Positions 7,625 through 15,800 of a stretch of 20,195 bases of DNA are shown one piece after another; position 1 is the first letter of the stretch; the number at the start of each line of letters is the position of its first letter. The DNA is taken from assembly GCA_009827215.1 (NCBI GenBank), contig WUAJ01000022.1:1-20195 (forward strand), written 5' to 3'. This DNA comes from Phycisphaeraceae bacterium. GTDB lineage: Bacteria; Planctomycetota; Phycisphaerae; Phycisphaerales; UBA1924. The notes below the pieces were generated by a model. That model had not been told where the DNA came from and did no database searches. It was given only the letters and a program-made list of their open reading frames with translations. The position numbers and the translations under genes were made by a program.

Positions 7625-8920
7625 ATGGCTTTCGATATCGATCTTGTCCACGCCCGTCAGATCCTTGATTCCAGAGGCAACCCGACCGTCGAGGTCGATG
7701 TCGTCCTCGCATCAGGTGCTGTGGGACGAGCCGCGGTCCCATCTGGCGCTTCTACCGGTGAAAGCGAGGCCGTGGAACTCCGCGACGGTGGAGACACCTA
7801 TATGGGCAAGGGCGTCGAGCAAGCCGTCGCAAATGTAAACGATCAAATCGCACGCGAAATCGAAGGCATGGATGCTCGCGATCAGGAAGCGATCGACCAA
7901 GCGATGATCGATCTCGACGGCACTCCAAACAAGTCCAACCTCGGTGCCAACGCAGTCCTCGGCGTATCCATGGCGGTTGCCAAAGCAGCCGCAGAGACCT
8001 CCGGACTCCCGCTTTACCGCTACCTCGGTGGTTCAGCCGCGAAGACTCTCCCCGTCCCGATGATGAACATCCTCAACGGCGGCAAGCACGCCGACAACAC
8101 AGTGGACTTCCAAGAGTTCATGATCCAGCCTTGGGGATTCGACGATTTCAATCACGCGTTCCGCGCGGGAGTCGAGATCTACCACCACCTCAAGTCGGTA
8201 CTCTCGGCTCGCGGGATGTCCACCGCAGTGGGTGACGAAGGGGGATTCGCGCCGGATCTGAAAGATAATGAGGATGCACTCAAGGTCATCGAGGAAGCCG
8301 TGGACAAAGCCGGATATAAGTGGGGGGAGCAGATCTTTGTTGCTCTCGATCCCGCGACCTCCGAGCTGTGGAACGAAGCCGAGAAGGACGGCAAGAAGGG
8401 CTACAAGTTCTTCAGCTCTTCGCAAGAGATCATCTCTTCCGACGACCTGATCTCCATCTGGGCCGACTGGTGCAACAAGTACCCTATTCGCTCCATCGAA
8501 GACGGACTCGCTGAGAACGACTGGGAAGGCTGGGCAAACCTCACCGCGAAGCTCGGAGACAAGGTTCAACTTGTGGGTGATGACCTGTTCGTGACCAACA
8601 AGAAGTTCGTCGAGCGTGGTGTTGCAGAGAAATCCGCGAACGCGGTGCTTGTCAAGGTCAACCAGATCGGTTCGCTGTCAGAAACCTTCGACGCGGTGAA
8701 CTACGCGATGAGCAACAAGTTCAACTGCGTGATGAGCCACCGCTCTGGGGAGACGGAAGACTCGACCATCGCCGACCTCGCTGTCGCGACCAACTGTGGT
8801 CAGATCAAGACCGGCGCGCCGTGTCGATCCGATCGCAATGCGAAGTACAACCAACTCCTCCGCATCGCTGAGGAACTCGGAGACTCCGCGGTCTACGGCT
8901 CTTCAACCTGGAACCACTGA
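7625..8920 (+). CDS. eno: Enolase
   Basis: Interconverts 2-phosphoglycerate and phosphoenolpyruvate in glycolysis. The 431 residues cover the family end to end: ARQILDSRGNPTVEVDV at the N-terminus, SGASTG loop, NGGKHADN, DEGGFAP (proton-relay Glu), ALDPATSE, SIEDGLAENDW and VGDDLFVTN (magnesium ligands), VLVKVNQIG (catalytic Lys), then SHRSGETEDSTIADL and GAPCRSDR near the C-terminus. The ATG at 7625 is supported by GGAGA eight bases upstream and by the family N-terminus; an in-frame ATG at 7574 would add an unrelated 17-residue stretch and is rejected. A hairpin follows the gene, with the site-2 protease 42 bases downstream. Confidence 0.97.
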   Translation: MAFDIDLVHARQILDSRGNPTVEVDVVLASGAVGRAAVPSGASTGESEAVELRDGGDTYMGKGVEQAVANVNDQIAREIEGMDARDQEAIDQAMIDLDGTPNKSNLGANAVLGVSMAVAKAAAETSGLPLYRYLGGSAAKTLPVPMMNILNGGKHADNTVDFQEFMIQPWGFDDFNHAFRAGVEIYHHLKSVLSARGMSTAVGDEGGFAPDLKDNEDALKVIEEAVDKAGYKWGEQIFVALDPATSELWNEAEKDGKKGYKFFSSSQEIISSDDLISIWADWCNKYPIRSIEDGLAENDWEGWANLTAKLGDKVQLVGDDLFVTNKKFVERGVAEKSANAVLVKVNQIGSLSETFDAVNYAMSNKFNCVMSHRSGETEDSTIADLAVATNCGQIKTGAPCRSDRNAKYNQLLRIAEELGDSAVYGSSTWNH

Positions 8921-8929
8921 TGATCAGGA

Positions 8930-8950
8930 ACCGATGGCTCGTCCATCGGT
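8930..8950 (+). other. Intergenic hairpin between eno and the site-2 protease gene
   Basis: ACCGATGG (8930-8937) and CCATCGGT (8943-8950) form a perfect 8-bp stem with a five-base loop, ending 12 bases before the next start codon. No T-run follows, so it is not a classical intrinsic terminator. It may protect the enolase mRNA end, act as a processing site, or lower read-through. Confidence 0.5.
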
Positions 8951-8962
8951 ACCACCTCTCGT

Positions 8963-10012
8963 ATGGGTCAGTCAGAATGGAAATCTTCGTACGACGACGA
9001 TGGTGACCGCTTCGCGGGAATCAAGAAAATCCTTGCGCGTATTTTCGGCGATGGCGAGAACCCACTCGCATGGGGATTCACACTGTTCAGCATCTCCGGG
9101 ACCAAATACAAGATCCACATCTTATTGGTGGTCTTCCTGCTCACTCAACTGATCTTTACCCTGCCGGGACACAAGGTCGGCGCAGTGTTCATGGTCCCGA
9201 TGCTTATCGCGATGGTGGTCTTGGTCTTCGCGCATGAACTCGCTCATGTGTTTGTTGCTCGTCGTGGAGGCGGTCAGTCCGAGCTCCGAATGCTCTGGCC
9301 GTTGGGGGGGCTTGAGCATGCACAGTTCGAGGATGACAATCCCAAAGCCGAGATGAGAACGGCGCTCGCAGGGATCGCGCTCCATATCACACTGATCCCG
9401 CTGTTCTTAATCCCGCTTGTGCTACTCACCGGCGGATGGGATGCGATCGTATTCCATCCCCTCGTCCCATCGTCATCGATTCATGCGTTGATGCTGAGTT
9501 CTGATCAGACCACACCTTGGTGGCTGATCCTGATCTGGTCTTTTTATGTGGTCAATCTGATCTTGCTGATTGTGAACCTGATCCCGATGCATCCGCTTGA
9601 CGGCGCCACTGTGCTCCGATTGCTCATGACCAAATCGAAAGGGGATCTTGCCGCTCGTCACCAAACCGCATTCATCGGACTCTGGGTCGCGACCGCAGTT
9701 GGATTGATCGGGATCCTCTTCCAAGACGCAACAATGCTCCTTGCGATCGCAATCGCATGCGGCATCGTTTGCACCCTCGAGCGTAGAAGAATGCAGTTCC
9801 TGAGTTACGCGGACATGATTCCCGGATATTCAAGCTCCAGCACACGCGAGGCTGATCCGCCAAACTCGCAATCTGGTACCCAAGATCAAGCGGAACTGGA
9901 TCGGATCCTTGAAAAGATCTCCTCGTCAGGGATTGGGTCGCTCAGTCGCAGTGAACGCCGAACACTCAAGAAAGCGACCGAATCGAGCCGAAATTCGGAA
10001 GGAAACGGCTGA
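8963..10012 (+). CDS. Site-2 protease family (M50) intramembrane metalloprotease with C-terminal tail
   Basis: A polytopic membrane protein of 349 residues. HELAH (91-95) provides the zinc-binding and catalytic residues in one membrane helix, and NLIPMHPLDGA (205-215) provides the third ligand Asp213. Hydrophobic segments lie near 50-67, 74-96, 137-155, 187-208, 237-253 and 257-272. There is no PDZ domain. The order is therefore a compact S2P core, then a polar linker, then a tail at 311-338 (ELDRILEKI, SGIGSLS, ERRTL) that also ends the next gene. S2Ps cut transmembrane segments of anti-sigma factors or leftover signal peptides; the substrate here is unknown. No clear ribosome binding site precedes ATG 8963. 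Likely in one operon with eno upstream and the rhomboid downstream. Confidence 0.9.
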   Translation: MGQSEWKSSYDDDGDRFAGIKKILARIFGDGENPLAWGFTLFSISGTKYKIHILLVVFLLTQLIFTLPGHKVGAVFMVPMLIAMVVLVFAHELAHVFVARRGGGQSELRMLWPLGGLEHAQFEDDNPKAEMRTALAGIALHITLIPLFLIPLVLLTGGWDAIVFHPLVPSSSIHALMLSSDQTTPWWLILIWSFYVVNLILLIVNLIPMHPLDGATVLRLLMTKSKGDLAARHQTAFIGLWVATAVGLIGILFQDATMLLAIAIACGIVCTLERRRMQFLSYADMIPGYSSSSTREADPPNSQSGTQDQAELDRILEKISSSGIGSLSRSERRTLKKATESSRNSEGNG

Positions 10013-10063
10013 TTCTCCCAATCATCCCAAGAAACGCGTACCCTCCAGAAGAGGCATACTCAT

Positions 10064-10972
10064 ATGGGCATCCACGATCGAGATTACAACCGCTCAGGAA
10101 CCGGCATTGGGGGACCGCCGAGAAGCGGCCAAGGTATGCTCGTTCGCTCTCCAGGTTGGTCAGTCAATACTTGGCTCATAGTGATCAACATCACGATCCA
10201 CATTCTCGCGGTCACTGTCCTCTTTCCAGGCCTCTATCGCGCTGGATCGTTGACCATCGTCGATGGATTCCAGCGGCTAGAAGTCTGGAGACTCATCACC
10301 TTTCAGTTCCTTCATGATCCCTCAAGTATCTGGCATGTCGGGATGAATATGTTCGGCCTATGGATCTTCGGTCCGATGGTTGAGCAGTACCTCGGCGGGA
10401 AGAAGTACCTCGCCTTCTATCTCGTCTGTGGTCTCGCAGGGGGCTTGTTATTCTCAATCCTCACAGTGCTCGGGAATGTCACCGGCGCCAGCGTGCCTGG
10501 ACTGCTGAGCAACAGCTTTGACACACCACTCATTGGCGCATCCGCGGGGGTCTTTGCCGTCATCGTTGCGTGTGCACACATCAGCCCGAACACCACTGTG
10601 CAGCTCCTCTTCCCGCCAATCCCGATGAAGCTCAAAGTTTTCGCATACGGCTATGTGGGTCTTGCATTGTTCCAGCTCCTCGTTGGATCATCAAATGCAG
10701 GCGGGGAAGCCGCGCATGTCGGAGGTGCGATCGCGGGTTACTACTTCATCCGCAACTCTCATCACCTCATGGACTTCTTTGATGTGTTCAACGATTCACG
10801 AGCGAAATCAGGAAGTAGCAAGAGCCGTTCAAAGCCGGCGAAGGGTGCACCAAGCACATCAGAGGTTGATCGGATTCTCGATAAAGTCGCGCGCTCAGGG
10901 ATCGGATCGCTCAGTGAGAAAGAGAAAAAGACCTTGAATGAAGCAAGCAAGAATCAGCGGAACGCCGGATAA
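10064..10972 (+). CDS. Rhomboid family intramembrane serine protease with C-terminal tail
   Basis: A 302-residue polytopic protein that cleaves substrates inside the membrane with a Ser-His dyad. Motifs seen are WRLITFQFLH (75-84), HVGMNMFGLW (91-100; Asn95 oxyanion region), GASAG (158-162; Ser160 nucleophile) and AHVGGAIAG (217-225; His218). About six membrane helices span 35-230. The N-terminus (MGIHDRDYNR) is cytosolic and glycine-rich. After the core come a basic linker (about 246-262) and a tail at 267-294 (EVDRILDKV, SGIGSLS, EKKTL) that is 17/28 identical to the tail of the upstream site-2 protease. ATG 10064 has AGAGG eight to nine bases upstream. Catalytic residues look intact, so activity is expected; substrates are unknown. 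Confidence 0.93.
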   Translation: MGIHDRDYNRSGTGIGGPPRSGQGMLVRSPGWSVNTWLIVINITIHILAVTVLFPGLYRAGSLTIVDGFQRLEVWRLITFQFLHDPSSIWHVGMNMFGLWIFGPMVEQYLGGKKYLAFYLVCGLAGGLLFSILTVLGNVTGASVPGLLSNSFDTPLIGASAGVFAVIVACAHISPNTTVQLLFPPIPMKLKVFAYGYVGLALFQLLVGSSNAGGEAAHVGGAIAGYYFIRNSHHLMDFFDVFNDSRAKSGSSKSRSKPAKGAPSTSEVDRILDKVARSGIGSLSEKEKKTLNEASKNQRNAG

Positions 10973-10980
10973 GCCTGTCC

Positions 10981-10986
10981 TACGCT
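10981..10986 (+). promoter_or_regulatory. Putative -10 box (TACGCT) of tgt
   Basis: TACGCT ends six bases before ATG 10993, within the 20-base gap after the rhomboid gene. No Shine-Dalgarno sequence is present. It matches the TANNNT-before-start pattern and suggests that tgt can be transcribed independently of the protease genes. Confidence 0.35.
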
Positions 10987-10992
10987 TGCTCG

Positions 10993-12243
10993 ATGTCTTC
11001 ACCCCTCAAGTTCACAGTCCATGCTTCACTCGGCAATGCTCGTTCGGGAACGGTCGAAACGCTCCACGGCTCGTATGAAACACCTGCGTTCATGCCTGTG
11101 GGAACACGCGCGACGATCAAGGGGATCCTCCCTCAGCAGGTGAAAGAAACGGGATCTCAGATCCTGCTCAACAACACCTACCACCTCATGCTGCGTCCTG
11201 GATCCAAGCTGATCCAAGACATGGGCGGGGTCCACAAGTTTATGAACTGGGATGGTCCGATCCTCACCGACTCAGGCGGTTACCAGGCATACTCGATGGC
11301 AGACATCAACGCGATCGACGAGGACGGCGTGTCCTTCAAGTCAATTCTCGACGGCTCCATGGTTCGCATGAACCCAGAAATCGCAATGCGCGTGCAGAAC
11401 GAGCTCGGTCCTGACATCATGATGGCGTTTGATGACTGTCCACCATCAATTGATCCGAATGCTGGAGTTGTGAATCAAACGCGTCTGCGTCACGCGACTC
11501 GCAGAGATAGCGGGAAGAAAAAATCATACAATCACATGGAGCGTCTGATCCTCGCGAATGAACGCACAGTGCGTTGGCTAGAACGCTGTAAAGAATCGCA
11601 CGCGCGACCTGACGAACAATCTCTTTTCGGGATCATCCAAGGCGGGACTGATCTCGAACAGCGAGACTGGTCGTTAGAACGCATATGTAACATCGATCTC
11701 CCTGGATACGCTATCGGAGGCGTCGCGGTGGGGGAGTCCACTGAAGATATTGCTCGAATCGTGCGCCACACGGCGCCTCAGATGCCAAGCAACAAACCCA
11801 GGTACCTCATGGGGGTTGGTTACGAGCGGGATATTGTCGCCGCAGTCATGGCAGGTGTGGACATGTTTGATTGTGTCCTCCCAACACGCAACGGCCGAAA
11901 TGCGAACGCGTTCACCTGTGAGCCCGGACGCAATGGCCAACTCCGAGTCAGAAATGCAACATTTGCACGCGATCCACTCCCAATCGAGCCTGGATGCGAT
12001 TGTCACGCATGTGATCCAGGCAGGCATGGCTGGTCTACACCGGATAGCCAGCCATTCACAAGATCCTACATTCGGCATCTGTTCATGACAGGAGAGATGC
12101 TTGGTCCAATCCTCGTCACACTCCACAATCTCCGTTTTTTCCAACGACTCACTCGTGATCTCCGCCAAGCGATCAATGCCGGGAGTTGGGACGAGTTGCT
12201 CAGCGTCAGACCTCACCTGAAAGAACTGGTCGAGTCAGTCTAA
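10993..12243 (+). CDS. tgt: tRNA-guanine transglycosylase
   Basis: Exchanges guanine 34 for preQ1 in Asp, Asn, His and Tyr tRNAs, a step of queuosine synthesis. Seen in order: PAFMPVGTRATIKG, LLNNTYHLMLRPG, LTDSGG (catalytic Asp93), FGIIQGG, GYAIGGVAVGE, RYLMGVG, MFDCVLPTRNGR (nucleophile Asp293) and the zinc site CDCHAC (Cys335, Cys337, Cys340) with His378. The protein is 416 residues against about 375 in E. coli. The excess comes from an insertion near 168-185 (rich in Arg and Lys) and about 12 residues between CDCHAC and the RSYIRHL segment. The start is ATG 10993, with a TACGCT box six bases upstream. The following yajC and secDF recreate the widespread tgt-yajC-secDF order. queA is absent from the window. 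Confidence 0.97.
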   Translation: MSSPLKFTVHASLGNARSGTVETLHGSYETPAFMPVGTRATIKGILPQQVKETGSQILLNNTYHLMLRPGSKLIQDMGGVHKFMNWDGPILTDSGGYQAYSMADINAIDEDGVSFKSILDGSMVRMNPEIAMRVQNELGPDIMMAFDDCPPSIDPNAGVVNQTRLRHATRRDSGKKKSYNHMERLILANERTVRWLERCKESHARPDEQSLFGIIQGGTDLEQRDWSLERICNIDLPGYAIGGVAVGESTEDIARIVRHTAPQMPSNKPRYLMGVGYERDIVAAVMAGVDMFDCVLPTRNGRNANAFTCEPGRNGQLRVRNATFARDPLPIEPGCDCHACDPGRHGWSTPDSQPFTRSYIRHLFMTGEMLGPILVTLHNLRFFQRLTRDLRQAINAGSWDELLSVRPHLKELVESV

Positions 12244-12290
12244 ACCTGATTCCTGACGAGATTTGCCCCATCCAGCCCGATCAAGGGTCC

Positions 12291-12325
12291 TACCATCCCT
12301 GCCCTGCGGGATACACCCGTCAGGG
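12291..12325 (+). promoter_or_regulatory. Possible promoter and leader hairpin of yajC-secDF
   Basis: TACCAT (12291-12296) could be a -10 box. CCCTGCGGG (12302-12310) pairs with CCCG (12316-12319) and CAGGG (12321-12325) around a five-base loop, with a single bulged T at 12320. If TACCAT is used, the transcript would begin at the foot of this hairpin. The AAAGG ribosome binding site (12331-12335) follows six bases later, so the stem could influence translation of yajC. No T-run follows, so a terminator is unlikely. Confidence 0.4.
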
Positions 12326-12344
12326 ACATGAAAGGTATCGCTGC

Positions 12345-12824
12345 ATGGACATCAGCACACCCACACTCGTGTGGAGCACCCACATCATGCTCGCTCAGGA
12401 CTCCGGCTCATCAGGAGGTGTCCTCGGCGCTCCTTCCGGATCATCATCCGGACAGACCCCACTCGGCACTCCAGGGGACGGAGCGGGGACTGTTCAACCA
12501 AGCAGCGGCATGGGATCCCTGCTCCCAATCATGCTCGTCATGATGGCCGGGATCCTGATTATGACCTCTCTGTCAGGTCGCAAAGAACGCAAGAAGCATC
12601 AGAGTTTGCTCGCAAGTCTTGGAAAGAAAGACAAGGTCAGGGCGGCTGGTGGGATCATCGGCACCATCATCGAACTCAAGAACGATGAGGTGCTCCTTGA
12701 AACTGATCGCGCCTCAAACACAAGAATCCGTGTCGCGCGTTCTTCGATCACCACCGTGATCAAATCCAAGTCCACGCCAAGCAGCGAAGAAGAGACGGCT
12801 GAACTCGCCGATTCCAAGGCTTAA
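12345..12824 (+). CDS. yajC: Preprotein translocase subunit YajC
   Basis: Small inner-membrane partner of SecD and SecF that assists the SecYEG translocon. The 159-residue form starts at ATG 12345, nine bases after AAAGG. A longer open frame from 12186 overlaps tgt and is not used. A weakly hydrophobic start is followed by a Ser/Gly/Pro-rich low-complexity stretch (about 19-58). One membrane helix lies near 60-76 (LLPIMLVMMAGILIM), then the family core: RKERKKHQSLLASLGKKDKV and GGIIGTIIEL, with an acidic end. E. coli YajC is about 110 residues, so the N-terminal low-complexity extension is unusual. secDF follows after 50 bases, supporting the call. Confidence 0.92.
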   Translation: MDISTPTLVWSTHIMLAQDSGSSGGVLGAPSGSSSGQTPLGTPGDGAGTVQPSSGMGSLLPIMLVMMAGILIMTSLSGRKERKKHQSLLASLGKKDKVRAAGGIIGTIIELKNDEVLLETDRASNTRIRVARSSITTVIKSKSTPSSEEETAELADSKA

Positions 12825-12874
12825 CACGCCAAGTCAGACATCCACCGGATCAGCCGGATATCAAGAGGCATTGC

Positions 12875-15800
12875 ATGCGTCACTTTACTCGAAACTCAAT
12901 CATCGCCATCCTCATGCTGGTCATGGCATTCTGGGCCGCAAACCCGCCGTCAAAGACCATCGGACTCGGTAAAGACCTCCGAGGCGGCGCATCGCTGGTC
13001 TACTCCGTGCAGATCGATCGCACCGAGACTGCTTCGCAAGTGATCCCCAAGGTCATCGAAGTCCTCAAAAAGCGTATCGACCCCAACGGACTCTACGAGA
13101 TTCAGATTGTCTCTCAGGGACAGGACCGCATCGAGATCACGATGCCGCTCCCAAGTGAGTATGTCAAAGAGCTCCGCAAAGGATTCGAGGATGAACTCGC
13201 GAAGCTCGGCGTGACATCGATTGACGCCGACGAGTTTGAGCGTGTGATGACGCTCGATCCTGAAGAACGCACGGCACAGATCGAGCGGATGGGCGCCAAC
13301 AGCCCCAAGATCATGGAGCTGCTGATTGAAGCGGCTCAAGCGTTCGATGACGCTGAGCGATTCCGGCAGCAGCTTGAGACCCTATCGATCAATGCGGATA
13401 CACCTGACGAGATCTTGGATAATGTGATCAACAGCGCGGCGGAAGCAGAGCTTGCTTACGAAGCCGCAAGAGATTCAGTGCTTGATAGCGCGATCTCCCC
13501 TGAAGATGTGCGTCGAGCGCTTGAGCAGTCGACTGAGCGCAAGACCATCCGCGATGAAGCCGCGGATACTGTGGTCACGCTTCCTTCAGAGCGTGAGCGT
13601 GCACTCAACCGGATCCGCGAGCGATACCCAGACCTCAACGCACAACTCGACGAAGTCATCAAGGCGTACGACTTCTACTCTGAGAATCGCAACTCACTCG
13701 ACGACACCGCGGACCTCAAGCGATTGGTCCAAGCCGCGGGTGTGCTGAGTTTCCGCATCACCGTGGATCCAGCAGGAGCTGGGACATCGAACTACACGCA
13801 TCCTGAAGAAACATCACTCCGCGAGAAGCTCCGTACAGGCGGCCCAACCCAAGCGGGCGCTCGTGATGCACGCTGGTTCAAGCTCAACAAACTCGAAAGT
13901 TGGTTCGATTCCGTCGACGGCTATGACGCGATGATCGAAAACCCATCGGGGTACTTCGCTTCGCGTTACCGCTATGTCGTCGAGGAATACGAAGGCGAGT
14001 ACTACATGCTCTGCTGGGACACGCGTGGCTTGCGGATGACCCAGGAAGATGGACGCTGGAAAGTTGACAACTCGCGTCGATCTGTCGACCAGCTTGGTCG
14101 TCCCGCAATCGGGTTTTCTATGGACCCCGCAGGTGCGAATCGCCTTGGCGAGCTCACTGGTCCCAACACCGGCGCCAACATGGCGGTCCTCCTCGACGAC
14201 CAGGTGTACACCGCGCCACGCCTCAACTCACGAATCACAAGCTCAGGCATCATCGAGGGTGACTTCTCTCCAGAAGAGATCGACTATGTCGTCCGAGTGC
14301 TGACCGCGGGATCGCTGCAAGCGAAGATCTCAGCTGAGCCGATCTCGGAGAACACGATCGCACCGGATCTTGGGCAAGACAACCTCGACGCTGGTGTTCA
14401 AGCGGGAATCATCGCTCTGATCGTCGTCTCCGCGTTCATGTTCCTCTACTACCTGGGATATGGCTTCGTCGCGGTGATCTGTCTCGCTGTCAACGGCCTC
14501 CTGATTTTGGGTGCCCTCGCACTCTCTCGAGCATCACTCACACTCCCAGGTATCGCAGGAATCATCCTGACCTTCGGTATGGCGGTGGACGCAAATGTCC
14601 TGATCTACGAGCGCGTGCGTGAAGAGATTTACAAAGGACTCGATCTCCGTCAAGCGGTGCGTCTGGGATACCAGAAGGCACTCTCGTCGATTGTCGACGG
14701 CAATGTGACCAACCTCATCGTCTGTTTCGTGCTTGCCAATGTCGGCACGCAAGAAATCAAAGGGTTCGCGATCACGCTGGGTATCGGTGTGATCTGTACC
14801 ATGATCAGTGCGTTGTTCTTCAACCATCTGATCATGAGCCTCTTGGTAGACAAGATCCGCATCAAGAAGATGGCAATGCTGCCAATGGTGCTCAAGCCGA
14901 TCGAGAAAATCCTCTATCCGAAGATCAACTGGATTGGTCTTCGCTGGATCTTCATGGTCATCTCATTGGGATATGTCAGTCTCGGAATCGGCATGATCAT
15001 CTTCCAAGGCGAGAAGATGCTCGATACCGAGTTCCGTGGTGGTACACAGGTCACCATGAGTCTGAAATACTCGGACCCCAATGACTCGTCCTCGCCTCGT
15101 TTGACATCGACGCGTGCCGAGATCGAGGATCGTGTCCGCGAGCTTGGGGAAGAAGTCGCCGAAGAGTCAGCGATCCGTGCGTTGCGTTCCGCAGAAATTA
15201 TCCCAGTCAATCCGCAGTCTGATGGGATCACTTCTGACAAATTCATTATCAAGACCTTCGCAACGGATCGCGAAGCCGTAGGTAATGCAATCAGCGCTGA
15301 GTTCCAGGACATGCTTGATGCACCTCCGGCGCTCAACTTCCGATTTGCTCAGAGCGATAACTTCGCAGGAGCATCGGTTTACCCGATCCTCTCCGCACGA
15401 TTGGGTGAGAATATCGCGCGTCCAGAGTATCGCAACAGCATCTCCGATTACATCGGTGGCGTAGCGATCCTCGTTGAAGACATCGACCCGCTCCCGACAC
15501 TGGAGAGCATCGAGTCGCGTCTGGACATCACACGACGCAAGACAGACTTCTCCGATTGCCTAGGTCGCCAGTTTGAAATCATCGTGCTTGAAGGTGACGA
15601 ATCCGCTGTTCGTTCGTTTGCGCTCTTGAGCATCGACGAGGGATTGACCTACTTCGACAATGCTGATGCATGGTCATCTGAGATCGCATCTCGTGAGTGG
15701 GATTTGATCCGTGCCGCCTTGACGACTTCTTCGGACCAACTCAGTGTCCAGAACTTCTCGCCGGCGATCGCGGAAGACTTCCGCGCGACCGCGTTTGCGG

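Noticed and set aside
12186..12344. Extended yajC start overlapping tgt
   Set aside because: The extra 53 residues translate the end of tgt and the leader hairpin in another frame. ATG 12345 has a ribosome binding site and gives a sensible protein.
12438..12460. TCCGGA repeat within yajC
   Set aside because: It falls in the Ser/Gly low-complexity coding stretch and is explained by repeated Ser-Gly codons.
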